Shown one piece after another: positions 11,375 through 20,381 of a stretch of DNA of 64,000 bases. Within the stretch, counting starts at the first letter, position 1, and each line of letters opens with the position of its first letter. Position numbers and translations under genes: made by a program. The notes below the pieces were generated by a model. It was not told the DNA's origin. It ran no database searches and saw only the letters and a program-made list of their open reading frames with translations. Source of the stretch: Roseicyclus mahoneyensis (lineage in GTDB: Bacteria > Pseudomonadota > Alphaproteobacteria > Rhodobacterales > Rhodobacteraceae); assembly GCF_003148775.1 (NCBI RefSeq), contig NZ_QGGW01000002.1, positions 186,001 through 250,000 of the forward strand. Reading direction: 5' to 3'.

Positions 11375-11395
11375 GGCGGGGCCCTCCCTTTGGCA

Positions 11396-11409
11396 TCTTC
11401 ATGAAGATC
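11396..11409. promoter_or_regulatory. 14-bp perfect palindrome in the ilvD leader
   Basis: ATCTTCATGAAGAT, a perfect palindrome 22 bp upstream of the ilvD start codon and just before its Shine-Dalgarno. It may be an operator or a small RNA hairpin masking the ribosome site. Only the symmetry is seen; the role is inferred. Confidence 0.35.
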
Positions 11410-11477
11410 GGCTCGTTTTTTACCGGAATAGACGCGGGCGGCGGGCCAGACAAGCGCGATTGCCGCGCTCCCTCTCG

Positions 11478-11489
11478 CAGTCTAGACTG
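11478..11489. promoter_or_regulatory. 12-bp palindrome between divergent ilvD and CPBP protease genes
   Basis: CAGTCTAGACTG is a perfect 12-bp inverted repeat in the 147-bp divergent intergenic region, next to a TTGACG on the minus strand that could be a -35 element for ilvD. A candidate operator; no known consensus recognised. Confidence 0.3.
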
Positions 11490-11521
11490 ACGTCAAGCAA
11501 AAGCCGCAAAAGGCAAGATCG

Positions 11522-12418
11522 ATGCAGTATGCCGCTCATTCGGACTTCGTGGCGCCGGCGCGCCTGCGCCCTGCGCTCTGGCGTCTCGGACTTGGCCTGA
11601 TCCTTGCCAGCGCTGTCTATGGCCTCGGCATCGCGGCCATCTTCGGCCTTCTCGTCGCCGTCAGCGGGCTGGAGGGTGCCACTGCGTGGATGGGGCGCAT
11701 GGCTGCCGCCGACACGCCCACGGCGACGCTTCTGGTTCTGGCCACCTTCGTGGGCATGGCGCTCGGGCCGATGCTGGCTGCGAAATGGCTGCACCGGCGC
11801 CCTGTCGGATCGCTGTTCGGGCCGCGCGCCCGCCTGTTGCGCCACTTCGTCATCGCCGCCGCCATTTGCGCCGTGGCCAACGGCGTGACCGCCCTCATCC
11901 CGTCGGGTATCGAGCCGGTGCCCAATCTTGCCCCGGGCCTCTGGGCCGCCTTCCTGCCGCTGGCGCTGGTCAGCATCCTGATCCAGACCGGGGCCGAGGA
12001 AATCCTGTTCCGCGGCTATATCCAAAGCCAGCTGGCCGCACGCTTCGCATCGCCGCTGGTCTGGATGGTCCTGCCCTCGGCGCTGTTTGCGGTGCTGCAC
12101 TACCAGCCCGGCGTCATGGGCGACAATGCTTGGCTGGTGGTGGCGGCGGTGTTCATCTTCGCGCTTTGCGCGGCCGATCTGACCGCGCGCACGGGCACCA
12201 TCGGCGCGGCCTGGGGGTTCCACTTCGCCAACAACGCGGTCGCGATCCTGTTTCTCGGGCTCGACGGCCCCTTGTCGGGTCTGGCGCTTTATACCGTTCC
12301 AATGGACAGCGTGCCCGCCGCCGACCTGCGGCCGATGCTGCTGTCGGGCATGGCGGTCATGCTGGGGATCTGGCTTGCGATCCGCTTCGCCACACGCCGC
12401 CGCTTCTCTGTTTCCTAA
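11522..12418 (+). CDS. CPBP family intramembrane protease
   Basis: 298-residue multi-spanning membrane protein of the CPBP (CAAX protease / bacteriocin-processing, Abi) family. Seen: about eight hydrophobic segments and the family motifs EE(ILFRG) with E159-E160, then FAVLH (H193) and WGFHFANN, which carry the glutamate and histidine residues of the active site. The substrate is unknown; family members cut prenylated or peptide substrates or serve in immunity to bacteriocins. The ribosome site AAAGG precedes the ATG. Its last codons and TAA stop are made of a dispersed palindromic repeat (12402-12469). No partner gene is visible; accD follows on the same strand after 122 bp. Confidence 0.88.
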   Translation: MQYAAHSDFVAPARLRPALWRLGLGLILASAVYGLGIAAIFGLLVAVSGLEGATAWMGRMAAADTPTATLLVLATFVGMALGPMLAAKWLHRRPVGSLFGPRARLLRHFVIAAAICAVANGVTALIPSGIEPVPNLAPGLWAAFLPLALVSILIQTGAEEILFRGYIQSQLAARFASPLVWMVLPSALFAVLHYQPGVMGDNAWLVVAAVFIFALCAADLTARTGTIGAAWGFHFANNAVAILFLGLDGPLSGLALYTVPMDSVPAADLRPMLLSGMAVMLGIWLAIRFATRRRFSVS

Positions 12419-12469
12419 GTATCCCGGGGGAGACGCGCCCGGAACGGGCGTGGCGGGGGCAGAGCCCCC
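12402..12469 (+). repeat. Dispersed palindromic repeat, copy 1 (provides CPBP stop codon)
   Basis: Begins GCTTCTCTGTTTC, then a near-constant TATCCCGGGGG block, a variable stem (GCGCCCGGAACGGGCG) and a terminal GGGGGC-aga-GCCCCC hairpin. The same arrangement occurs at 20318, 24544 and, inside bchB, 54888. Here the repeat overlaps the last five codons of the CPBP gene and supplies its stop. Confidence 0.75.
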
Positions 12470-12540
12470 AAGCCACGATTGCAACCAGCGCCCCGCTCGC
12501 TTATCTGCTGCCCTGTCATCGAACGGCGCCGGAGCCCCGC

Positions 12541-13467
12541 ATGAACTGGATCACCAACTACGTCCGTCCCCGGATCAACTCGATCTTCTCGCGCCGCGAG
12601 ATGCCCGAGAACCTCTGGACCAAATGCGACGAGTGCGGGACCATGCTGTTTCACCGTGAATTGTCGGACGCGCTGAACGTCTGCACCAATTGCGGGCATC
12701 ACATGGCGATCACGCCCCGCGCCCGCTTCGAGGCGCTGTTCGACAATGGCATTTTCGCCGAGGTCTCGGTGCCCAAACCGATCGATGACCCGCTGAAATT
12801 CCGCGACCAGAAGAAATACCCCGACCGCCTGCGCGCCGCCCAGAAAGCCACCGGCGAGGCCGAGGCGATGCTGGTCGCCGAAGGCGAGATCGGGCGCACC
12901 CCCGTCGTCGCCGCCGCGCAGGATTTCAGCTTCATGGCCGGGTCCATGGGCATGTATGTCGGCAACGCGATCATTGCGGCCTGCGAACGCGCCGTGACGC
13001 TCAAGCGCCCTCTGATCCTGTTCTCCGCCGCCGGTGGCGCGCGCATGCAGGAGGGTATCTTGTCGCTCATGCAGATGCCGCGCTCGACCGTGGCGATCCA
13101 GATGCTGAAAGAGGCGGGCCTGCCCTATATCGTCGTGCTGACCCACCCCACAACGGGCGGCGTCACGGCCTCCTACGCGATGCTGGGCGACATCCAGATC
13201 GCGGAACCCAATGCGCTGATTTGTTTCGCCGGGCCCCGCGTCATCGAACAGACGATCCGTGAAAAGCTGCCCGAAGGATTCCAGCGCGCGGAGTATCTGC
13301 TTGATCACGGCATGCTCGACCGCGTCACGCCGCGCGGTCAGTTGCGAGAGGACCTCATCACCATCACCCGGATGCTGATGGGCCTGCCGCCACCCGTGGC
13401 AGGCGACTTGCCCGCCCCCGATGCGCCCGCTGAGGGCAAAACTGACGGGGCGCCGGTCGCACCGTGA
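12541..13467 (+). CDS. accD: Acetyl-CoA carboxylase carboxyltransferase subunit beta
   Basis: Carboxyltransferase beta subunit (308 residues) of acetyl-CoA carboxylase; with AccA it transfers CO2 from carboxybiotin to acetyl-CoA for fatty-acid synthesis. Seen: an N-terminal zinc ribbon with C29, C32, C48 and C51, then the crotonase-like core ([43 protein letters not shown]). The start [10 protein letters not shown] matches the family; upstream in-frame codons belong to the previous gene region. It overlaps folC by 4 bp (GTGA), the usual accD-folC pairing in proteobacteria. Confidence 0.97.
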   Translation: MNWITNYVRPRINSIFSRREMPENLWTKCDECGTMLFHRELSDALNVCTNCGHHMAITPRARFEALFDNGIFAEVSVPKPIDDPLKFRDQKKYPDRLRAAQKATGEAEAMLVAEGEIGRTPVVAAAQDFSFMAGSMGMYVGNAIIAACERAVTLKRPLILFSAAGGARMQEGILSLMQMPRSTVAIQMLKEAGLPYIVVLTHPTTGGVTASYAMLGDIQIAEPNALICFAGPRVIEQTIREKLPEGFQRAEYLLDHGMLDRVTPRGQLREDLITITRMLMGLPPPVAGDLPAPDAPAEGKTDGAPVAP

Positions 13468-14738
13468 GCCTGCCCTCCTCCGCCATCCTGCTTGACAAGA
13501 TGATGGCGCTGCACCCCAAGGTCATCGACCTGACGCTTGACCGGGTGCACCGCATCCTTGCCGCGCTCGGCCAGCCCGAACGCCGCCTGCCGCCGGTGAT
13601 CCATGTGGCGGGCACCAATGGCAAGGGCTCCACGCAGGCGATGATCCGCGCCGGGCTGGAGGGGGCGGGGCTGACCTGCCATGCCTATACCTCGCCGCAT
13701 CTGGCGCGGTTTCACGAACGCATCCGGGTCGCGGGCGACCTGATCGACGAGGGGCGGCTGGTCGCCACGCTGGACCGCTGCCTTGCCGCCAACGGCCCGG
13801 ACCCGATCACCTTTTTCGAGATCACGACCGCCGCTGGCTTCGTCGCCTTCGCCGAGACACCGGCGGATTATACCTTGCTCGAGGTCGGGCTTGGCGGGCG
13901 GCTCGATGCCACCAATGTCGTGGATCGCCCGGCGCTGACGGTGATCACGCCCGTGGACATGGACCACCAGCAATATCTCGGCGACACGCTGGCACAGATC
14001 GCCGCGGAAAAGGCCGGGATCATCAAGCGCGGCGTTCGGGTGATCGTGGGCCGCCAGCAAGACGCGGCGCTCGAGGTGATCGAAGCACAGGCCGCGCGGC
14101 TTGGCGCACCCGTGATCGCGCATGGCCAGCACTGGCATGTGCGCGCGGAACGCGGGCGGCTGGTGTTCGAGGATGAAACCGGCCTGCTCGATCTGCCGAA
14201 ACCCGCTTTGCTTGGTGCCCATCAGGTCGAGAATGCCGGGATCGCCCTTGCGGCGCTTCGCGCGCTCGGCCAAGACGAGGCTGCCTGCGAGGCCGCCATG
14301 ACCCGCGTGTCATGGCCCGCCCGGATGCAGCGCCTGCGCCACGGCCCCTTGGCCGAGGCAGCGCGCGAAGCCGAATTGTGGCTGGACGGCGGGCACAATC
14401 CGCATGCCGCCCGGGCCATTGCCGCACTGCTGGCCGACCTGCCCGCGCGGCCCACGCATCTGATCTGCGGGATGCTGAACACCAAGGACGTTACAGGCTA
14501 CATGATGCCGCTGGCGGGCGTGGCGCAAAGCCTGCGCGCCGTTTCGATCCCTGGTCAGGCGGCGACGCTGTCCGCAGCCGATACCGCTGCCGCTGCGCTT
14601 GCGGCGGGCTTGCGCGCGCAAGAGGCGGCAAGCGTCGCCGCGGCCTTGGCCGCCATTCTCGCCGAGACGCCGCAGGCACGCGTGCTGATCTGCGGCTCGC
14701 TTTATCTGGCGGGCGAGATTCTGAAGGAAAACGGGTAA
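13464..14738 (+). CDS. folC: Bifunctional folylpolyglutamate/dihydrofolate synthase
   Basis: ATP-dependent Mur-ligase-family enzyme of 424 residues that forms dihydrofolate from dihydropteroate and adds glutamates to folates. Seen: the ATP site [14 protein letters not shown] near residue 47, the folate signature [26 protein letters not shown], and the C-terminal domain ([15 protein letters not shown]). The start is GTG, overlapping the accD stop in GTGA, so the two are translationally coupled. Length and motif order are normal for the family. Confidence 0.95.
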   Translation: MSLPSSAILLDKMMALHPKVIDLTLDRVHRILAALGQPERRLPPVIHVAGTNGKGSTQAMIRAGLEGAGLTCHAYTSPHLARFHERIRVAGDLIDEGRLVATLDRCLAANGPDPITFFEITTAAGFVAFAETPADYTLLEVGLGGRLDATNVVDRPALTVITPVDMDHQQYLGDTLAQIAAEKAGIIKRGVRVIVGRQQDAALEVIEAQAARLGAPVIAHGQHWHVRAERGRLVFEDETGLLDLPKPALLGAHQVENAGIALAALRALGQDEAACEAAMTRVSWPARMQRLRHGPLAEAAREAELWLDGGHNPHAARAIAALLADLPARPTHLICGMLNTKDVTGYMMPLAGVAQSLRAVSIPGQAATLSAADTAAAALAAGLRAQEAASVAAALAAILAETPQARVLICGSLYLAGEILKENG

Positions 14739-14801
14739 GGTTTTCGGCACCTGCAGCCATCGGCCCTTGACGGGCGTGGTTCTACCCCCACACTTTCTTC
14801 C

Positions 14802-15323
14802 ATGACCCTGCGCCTCATCGCCCTTGCCGCCGCCGGTCTGCTGACCGCCCATCCCGCCGCTGCGACTGCGCGGTTCCAGTTCTGCTGGATCGGCGCCAAC
14901 GGCTATACGATGGAAGGCCAGATCGAGTTTCCCGAGGCCTTGCTGGATACCGGGATCATCAACGAAACTCAGGTCACCGGCTTTCGCGTCCAAGGGTTCC
15001 ATGACGGGCTGCCGGTCGGTTTCTGGTCGCTCGCGATGCTGAAGCCCGAAACCTCATGGCTTTTGCATTTCGACACGCGCAGCCTGCAGTTTCCGACCGG
15101 GGGTAGCCGCAGTCAACAGACCTATCAGGAATGGAACGCCAATGGCGAGGTCAATGATTGCGGGGCGGTTGGCGGATTTGGCTTCAACGGCGGCAACTGG
15201 GCACAGGATGTCTGCATCGACAACACATGGATCGAGGCAAGCTCGATTGACCCGTTCACGCCCCTGCAGGCCTACCCGATGGACGTGCGCCTGAACTGCG
15301 ACGCGGTCCTGCCAATCAGCTGA
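14802..15323 (+). CDS. Secreted protein of unknown function
   Basis: 173 residues. Seen: a signal peptide (MTLRLIALAAAGLLTAHPAAATA, cleavage after about residue 22) and a mature beta-rich domain with four cysteines (FCWIG, NDCGAVG, DVCIDN, LNCDAV), which suggests periplasmic disulfides. Aromatic and glycine residues are frequent (WIGANGYTMEGQIEFPE, GGFGFNGGNW). I do not recognise a named family. It follows folC by 63 bp on the same strand and may share its transcript; the gene after it is convergent. Confidence 0.75.
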   Translation: MTLRLIALAAAGLLTAHPAAATARFQFCWIGANGYTMEGQIEFPEALLDTGIINETQVTGFRVQGFHDGLPVGFWSLAMLKPETSWLLHFDTRSLQFPTGGSRSQQTYQEWNANGEVNDCGAVGGFGFNGGNWAQDVCIDNTWIEASSIDPFTPLQAYPMDVRLNCDAVLPIS

Positions 15324-15356
15324 CCCCGGCACCCGCCGGGGTCGCTGCTCCTGACC

Positions 15357-15956
15357 TCAGGCGACACCGAAAAGGAAGGCCGAGCCGACCAACGCAATCG
15401 CGCCGCCCGTGCCCCGCACCGCCGTCTTGCCAACCGAGGACTGCGTGAACAGCCCCAGCGCCATGCCTGCGGCATGCAAAAGCGCGGTCGCTACGACGAA
15501 ACCGGCCGCATAGCCATAGGGCCCGTAGGCCTCAGGCAGTTCGGTGCCATGCGCGTGGCCGTGGAACACCGCGAAGACCCCGACGATCAGAGCGGAAACC
15601 CAGACCGGCGCGCGGACAGCCAAGGCGACCAGCAGGCCCAGCACCACGCCCGATAGGGCGATGCCGGCCTCCACCGCAGGCAGCGCAACGCCCATCACGC
15701 CCAGCGCGCCGCCGACAACCATGACGACAGGGAACAAGACCGGCAAGATCCACAGCGCCGGACGATCCAGCAGCGCCGCCCACAGGCCGACCGCTACCAT
15801 CGCCACGACATGGTCAACCCCCATGACCGGATGCACAAACCCGCTGACGAAGCCGGACCCAATCCCATGGCCCGTATGCGCCCCCGCCTGCGCCGCGATC
15901 AGCGCAAAGGGAAGGGCAAGCATCAAGGCGCGGCTCGGCACGGAAAACTGGGACAT
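15357..15956 (-). CDS. HupE/UreJ family membrane protein
   Basis: 199-residue inner-membrane protein of the HupE/UreJ family, whose members are implicated in nickel (or cobalt) uptake or in urease/hydrogenase accessory roles. Seen: a signal-like N-terminus, the conserved AHTGHGIG and HPVMGVDHVVAMVAVG histidine motif, FHGHAHGTELPE, and six to seven membrane helices ending AIALVGSAFLFGVA. The start at 15956 (MSQFSVP) is preceded by GGAGG at 5 nt; a start 12 nt further up lacks one. No urease or hydrogenase genes are in view, so its metal is not shown by context. Confidence 0.87.
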   Translation of the reverse strand: MSQFSVPSRALMLALPFALIAAQAGAHTGHGIGSGFVSGFVHPVMGVDHVVAMVAVGLWAALLDRPALWILPVLFPVVMVVGGALGVMGVALPAVEAGIALSGVVLGLLVALAVRAPVWVSALIVGVFAVFHGHAHGTELPEAYGPYGYAAGFVVATALLHAAGMALGLFTQSSVGKTAVRGTGGAIALVGSAFLFGVA

Positions 15957-16184
15957 CTGGACCTCCATTACGTCTTTGCACCGACGGTATCCGTCCCCTT
16001 TCCGGGGTCAACACCGGCCGGGTGGCCGCGGTCGCACTGCGCTGCAAAACCGCGCGGATCACCTGCCCGTGCCATTTTTTTCGGCGGGTGTGAAACCTTG
16101 AACCCTCCGGCACCGTGGTTGATGGCATCGGGGCGCAGCAAGTGCCCCGGCTGACCCGTTGAGACACAAGAAAAGGATGTTCCG

Positions 16185-17048
16185 ATGACCCTCCGCTTTC
16201 TGACCGTAGCCGGTGTTCTGGCCCTCGCCTCCGGCCCGACGCTGGCCGACGACCATTCCGGGCCCGCGTTGACGGGCTATGCGCTTGGCAATGGCGGCAC
16301 CACCCTCCTGGTGATGCCTGACCTCGAGACACCGGGCGAGATCATGGCCCATCCGCTCGCCATGCCGATCGATGCCATCGCCTTTCGCCCGGTCACGGGT
16401 GACTTGCTGGGCTACACCAATGGCGCCGTCTACACGATCGACCCCACATCGGGCGCCTTGACCGATCTGGGCGCTGTCGTGATGGACGGCGCGACAGTGG
16501 CCGAAGGCGCCATGGTCGGCTTCGACTTCAATAATGCCATCGACGCGGTACGCGTCGTGTCCTCGGCAGGCGACAACCTCGTCTATTTCCCCCAAGGCTT
16601 CGGCGACAACGACGACCGCGCCGGATCGCTGCGCCGTTTCACCGATCTGGCCTATGTCGCGGGCGATACCAACGAAGGTGCCGCGCCTATGATCTTTGCC
16701 AATGCCTACACCAATGCCATCGTCGGCATGACGGCATCCGGCACGCTGCAATACGCGCTCGATGCCGCCACCGATGCGTTGGTAACGCTGGCCAACAATG
16801 ACGGGACATTGATGACGGTCGCCCCCGTCACCGTCGACGGCATGGCCGCAGACCTGTCGGTCATGGGCGGGTTCGACATCGTCTCGCCCGAGGAAGGGAC
16901 CGACATGGCCTATGCGATCTTGCAGATGGAGGGTAGCGACAGCGCGGGCCTTTACAGCATCGAGCTTGCCACCGGGGCCGCAACGCTGCGGGCTGATCTG
17001 GGCATGGGCGGGTTCACCGGTTTCGCGGTGTCGATGTCGGGCATGTGA
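16185..17048 (+). CDS. Secreted DUF4394-like protein
   Basis: 287 residues with a signal peptide (residues 1-21, ending TLADD). The mature part is a beta-propeller-like repeat protein matching the DUF4394 pattern: YALGNGGTTLLVMPDLETP, AIAFRPVTGDLLGYTNGAVYTIDPTSGALT, VGFDFNNAIDAVRVVSSAGDNL. Function unknown; such proteins are exported and often rich in Asp and Gly. The ribosome site AAGGA is 7 nt before the ATG. It is monocistronic, with a terminator-like hairpin 46 bp after its stop. Confidence 0.82.
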   Translation: MTLRFLTVAGVLALASGPTLADDHSGPALTGYALGNGGTTLLVMPDLETPGEIMAHPLAMPIDAIAFRPVTGDLLGYTNGAVYTIDPTSGALTDLGAVVMDGATVAEGAMVGFDFNNAIDAVRVVSSAGDNLVYFPQGFGDNDDRAGSLRRFTDLAYVAGDTNEGAAPMIFANAYTNAIVGMTASGTLQYALDAATDALVTLANNDGTLMTVAPVTVDGMAADLSVMGGFDIVSPEEGTDMAYAILQMEGSDSAGLYSIELATGAATLRADLGMGGFTGFAVSMSGM

Positions 17049-17093
17049 GCCCGGAACTTGCGGCACTGGTTGCCCCCGGTGCCGCAGGCCTTT

Positions 17094-17120
17094 CCCCCCG
17101 TACCGCGCGGGGAGGTTTTT
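17094..17120 (+). terminator. Terminator after the DUF4394-like gene
   Basis: A GC hairpin (CCCCG 17096-17100 with CGGGG 17108-17112) is followed by AGG and five T residues (17116-17120). It lies between convergent genes and may serve both. Confidence 0.45.
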
Positions 17121-17134
17121 CTGCCCCGGAGGCT

Positions 17135-17755
17135 TCAGCGCTCCGTCGCGCCCTTCCCATTCAGGATATGCCCCCGCAGCTTGACGATACGCGCCACCCG
17201 CGTCTCCGGCCGTTTGGCAGAGGACATCGAGATCACATAGCTCCGCTGCCGCCCCGCCGTGAGCGCGTGAAACGCCTCCGCCAGTTCCGGGTCAGCGTCG
17301 AGCATGTCCATCAGATCATCGGGCAGTTCCAGATCCGCGGTTTCCCTCTGCGGCAGGATGCCCGCCTGGGCATATGCACGCGCCTCGTCGAGGTAGGCGC
17401 GGATCACTGGCGCCATCGCCGCGACCTGCGCGGACTCGGTGAAGCGCATCATGCCCGCGTGGCGCGTGTTGGGCCCGGCGCGCTCCAGCACGCCCTTGGG
17501 GTCCCGCATCAATGCAGGGTTGAAGAAGCTGAGCCGGAAATCCGTCTTTAGGGCGCCAAGGATCACCACGTTGCGGCCGTTCGCCATATAGCAGGGTTGG
17601 CCCCATTTCACGGTTTCCATCAGCCCGCCTTCGAGGCAAAGGCGCCGCAGCGCCGCCAGCCCCTCGGCCCAGAGCTGCGTCGCGCAGCCGGACGTGTCGA
17701 ACCGCGCGCAGCGCCCACAGCCTTTGGCGAAATAAACTTCGACCTCAGTGATCAT
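17135..17755 (-). CDS. DUF1801/YdeI-like protein
   Basis: About 206 residues, resembling the YdeI/OmpD-associated (DUF1801) group. Seen: an early CGRCARFDTSGCAT cysteine segment, the family-like METVKWGQPCYMANGRNVVILGALKTDFRLSFFNPALM, and a C-terminal YdeI-type helical part (LELPDDLMDMLDADPELAEAF, LTAGRQRSYVISMSSAKRPET). The role is unknown; the family is often linked to stress. The start at 17755 (MITEVEV) has GGAGG 11 nt upstream; 17767 is an alternative but would be too close to it. Confidence 0.8.
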   Translation of the reverse strand: MITEVEVYFAKGCGRCARFDTSGCATQLWAEGLAALRRLCLEGGLMETVKWGQPCYMANGRNVVILGALKTDFRLSFFNPALMRDPKGVLERAGPNTRHAGMMRFTESAQVAAMAPVIRAYLDEARAYAQAGILPQRETADLELPDDLMDMLDADPELAEAFHALTAGRQRSYVISMSSAKRPETRVARIVKLRGHILNGKGATER

Positions 17756-17827
17756 TGCGGCATCCACCTCCGGCGGATCGTGATGATACCACTAAAGACC
17801 CAGAGGCGAAAACCCGGCGGGCGCATC

Positions 17828-18928
17828 TCAGCCCAGCGCGTCGCGCCCCGCACCCCAATCCGCGCCCTCCATCTCGCGCAAGCGGCTGGCGGTGCGTTCG
17901 AATTCGAAACTGCCCGACCCTTCGAGATAAAGCCGTTCCGGCGCATCTTCGGCCGTGCAGATCAGCCGCACATGCCCCTCGTAAAGCGCGTCGATCAGCG
18001 TAACGAAACGTTTGGCCTCGTTGAACTTGGTCGCATCAAGCCGGGGGATCCCCTCCAGCACCAGCAGTTTCACCGCGCCCACCAGCGCCAGATAATCGGC
18101 AGGCCCAAGCGGCTGGCCGCACAGATCCCAAAACGATGCCCGCGCCATCCCCGCCCAATAGCGCGGCAGACGCACCTCGCGGCCCTTGACCTCAAGGCAC
18201 AGTTCCTCCTCGCGGGCGCCGGTCAGGTCGCGCCAGATCTCGTTGATCGCGGCTGTAGCCTGCGCCCCCAGCGGCGCGAAATAGACTGGCGATCCGGCCA
18301 GCCTGTCTTGCCGGTAATCGGTCATGGCGTCGAGCTGGTCGACCTCCATCCGGTCTTCCAGAAGCTGTATGAATGGCAAGAACAGCTGCCGGTTCAATCC
18401 GTCCTTGTAGAGGTCACGGGGCGGCCGGTTCGACGTGGTCACGATCACCACGCCGGCGGCAAAGAGCTTCTCGAACAGGCGGCCCACGATCATCGCATCG
18501 GCGATATCGGTGATCTGCATCTCGTCGAAGCACAGCAGTTTGAGGTTCCGCGCGATCCCCTCCGCCACCGGCTTGATCGCGTCATCCACGCCCGTCTTGC
18601 GCGCCTCGTGCAGACCCGCCTGCACCTCTTGCATGAAGGCATGGAAATGCACTCGGCGTTTCTCGGTCGTCGGCGCGTGCTGAAAGAACAGGTCCATCAG
18701 CATCGACTTGCCGCGTCCGACCCCGCCCCAAAGGTAAAGGCCTTGCTTGCCCTCGGGCAACTCGGGCTTTCGGAACCGCGCAAAGAGGCCGGTCTGCGGC
18801 TTCTGCCGCACCTCCAGCCGCTCGCGCAGATCCTCAAGCCGCAAGAGCGCCGCGCGTTGCGCCGGGTCGGGGCGCAACAGGCCCTCGGCCACGCGGGTGT
18901 CGTAGATCGCTTGCAGATGCTGTCCCAT
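17828..18928 (-). CDS. zapE: Cell division ATPase ZapE (AFG1 family)
   Basis: AAA-type ATPase of the ZapE/AFG1 family, 366 residues, associated with Z-ring function in E. coli and with mitochondrial protein turnover in AFG1. Seen: Walker A GGVGRGKS (68-75), Walker B LLCFDEMQITDIADAM, sensor TTSNRPPRDLY, and the conserved LCGQPLGPADYLALV segment. The start at 18928 (MGQHLQAIYD) has AGGGA 8 nt upstream, better than an ATG 21 nt further up. It is divergent from the MFS transporter; the 125-bp gap would carry both promoters. Confidence 0.92.
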   Translation of the reverse strand: MGQHLQAIYDTRVAEGLLRPDPAQRAALLRLEDLRERLEVRQKPQTGLFARFRKPELPEGKQGLYLWGGVGRGKSMLMDLFFQHAPTTEKRRVHFHAFMQEVQAGLHEARKTGVDDAIKPVAEGIARNLKLLCFDEMQITDIADAMIVGRLFEKLFAAGVVIVTTSNRPPRDLYKDGLNRQLFLPFIQLLEDRMEVDQLDAMTDYRQDRLAGSPVYFAPLGAQATAAINEIWRDLTGAREEELCLEVKGREVRLPRYWAGMARASFWDLCGQPLGPADYLALVGAVKLLVLEGIPRLDATKFNEAKRFVTLIDALYEGHVRLICTAEDAPERLYLEGSGSFEFERTASRLREMEGADWGAGRDALG

Positions 18929-19053
18929 GGGGCGCGTCCCTACACCCATTCGTGCCGGTCGTTAAGCGGGTGTTGTAGTCCCCATCACAAGCCGTCAATT
19001 GACGCGGCTTGCCGCCCGTGCATCTGTGGCCGCGCCACAGGGGACCCGTGCCA

Positions 19054-20307
19054 ATGACCCGACAGGACAGCCTTTTCACGCCGGTGCTGATCGGCGGCTG
19101 CATCATCATCGTGCTCAGCTTTGCGGTACGCGCGAGCTTCGGGGTGTTCCAGATCCCCATCGCCGAGGAATTCGGCTGGCTGCGCGCGGAATTCAGCCTC
19201 GCCATTGCGATCCAGAACCTCGCCTGGGGGATCGGCCAGCCGATCTTCGGGGCCATCGCCGACCGGTTCGGCAACCGCAAGGCGATCATCCTCGGCGCGC
19301 TGCTCTATGCGGCGGGGCTGATCCTGTCGTCCTACGCGGTGACGCCCGGCCAGCACCAGTGGCTCGAAATCCTTGTGGGCTTCGGCATCGCGGGCACGGG
19401 GTTCGGCGTGATCCTCGCCATCGTGGGCCGCGCGGCATCGGACAAGAACCGATCCGTCACGCTGGGAATCGCCACGGCGGCAGGGTCAGCCGGTCAGGTC
19501 ATTGGCGCGCCGTTGGCCGAGGGATTGCTGTCGGTCTTTCCCTGGCAGACCGTGTTCGTGATCTTCGCAGGGATGATCCTCGCCAGCCTCTTTGCCCTGC
19601 CGCTGCTGCGTGCGCCGGCGACGGCCCCCAAGCCTGTGACCGAGGAAAGCATGGGCCAGATTGTCGGGAAAGCCATCCGCGATCCGTCCTTTGCGCTTAT
19701 CTTCATCGGCTTCTTCTCCTGCGGCTACCAGCTCGGCTTCATCACCGCCCATTTCCCCGCCTTCGTGACCGAGCTTTGCGGCCCGATCGACCCCGGCTCT
19801 ATGCTGCACGGGATCGGCGTCACCACGACCTCGGCCCTTGGCGCAATGGCCATCTCGCTCATCGGGCTGGCCAATATCGTGGGCACGATCACCGCCGGAT
19901 GGCTCGGCAACCGCTTTCCCAAACGCTATCTACTGGCGCTGATCTACACTGGCCGCACCTTGGCCGCGGGCCTGTTCATCTTGCTGCCCATCACGCCCGA
20001 GACGGTCATCGCCTTTTCCATCGTGATGGGCGCGCTCTGGCTTGCCACCGTCCCGCTCACCTCGGGTCTCGTCGGCCATATCTACGGGCTACGCTACATG
20101 GGCACGCTTTACGGCCTGGTGTTCTTCTCGCACCAGCTGGGCAGCTTTCTGGGCGTCTGGCTGGGCGGCGCGCTCTATGATGTCTATGGCGATTACACCG
20201 CGGTTTGGTGGATCGGTGTCGCCGTGGGCGCGCTCTCGGCCATCGTGCACCTGCCGATCCGGGAAATCCCGCTCAAGGACCGAGCGCCGGCAGCACAACC
20301 TGCCTGA
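19054..20307 (+). CDS. MFS transporter, monocarboxylate/oxalate-formate-like
   Basis: 417-residue major facilitator transporter with 12 predicted helices. Seen: the loop 2-3 MFS signature GAIADRFGNRKAII, RASFGVFQIPIAEEFGW in the first helix, and a central cytoplasmic loop (ATAPKPVTEESM). The pattern (FGVFQ..., GFGIAGTGFGV, GHIYGLRYMGTLYG) resembles monocarboxylate or oxalate/formate carriers; the substrate is not determinable. The start at 19054 (MTRQDSL) has AGGGGA 8 nt upstream. It ends in a palindromic repeat that separates it from a convergent operon. Confidence 0.9.
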   Translation: MTRQDSLFTPVLIGGCIIIVLSFAVRASFGVFQIPIAEEFGWLRAEFSLAIAIQNLAWGIGQPIFGAIADRFGNRKAIILGALLYAAGLILSSYAVTPGQHQWLEILVGFGIAGTGFGVILAIVGRAASDKNRSVTLGIATAAGSAGQVIGAPLAEGLLSVFPWQTVFVIFAGMILASLFALPLLRAPATAPKPVTEESMGQIVGKAIRDPSFALIFIGFFSCGYQLGFITAHFPAFVTELCGPIDPGSMLHGIGVTTTSALGAMAISLIGLANIVGTITAGWLGNRFPKRYLLALIYTGRTLAAGLFILLPITPETVIAFSIVMGALWLATVPLTSGLVGHIYGLRYMGTLYGLVFFSHQLGSFLGVWLGGALYDVYGDYTAVWWIGVAVGALSAIVHLPIREIPLKDRAPAAQPA

Positions 20308-20317
20308 CATCTTCATC

Positions 20318-20368
20318 TTTCCACAAATATGCTCCGGGGGAGTGCGAGGGGGCAGACAGCCCCCTCGC
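20318..20368 (+). repeat. Dispersed palindromic repeat, copy 2 (convergent-gene terminator)
   Basis: A diverged copy: CACAAATATGCTCCGGGGG, then a perfect 10-bp stem GCGAGGGGGC (20344-20353) / GCCCCCTCGC (20359-20368) with loop AGACA. It lies between the 3' ends of the MFS transporter and the ornithine cyclodeaminase-like gene, and could stop transcription from both sides. Confidence 0.6.
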
Positions 20369-20381
20369 CAGCAGAACCCCC

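Noticed and set aside
16089-16130. TGAAACC...GTGGTTG resembling an ECF sigma promoter before the DUF4394-like gene
   Set aside because: Spacing and both boxes are too loose to distinguish from chance, and no sigma/anti-sigma pair is nearby.
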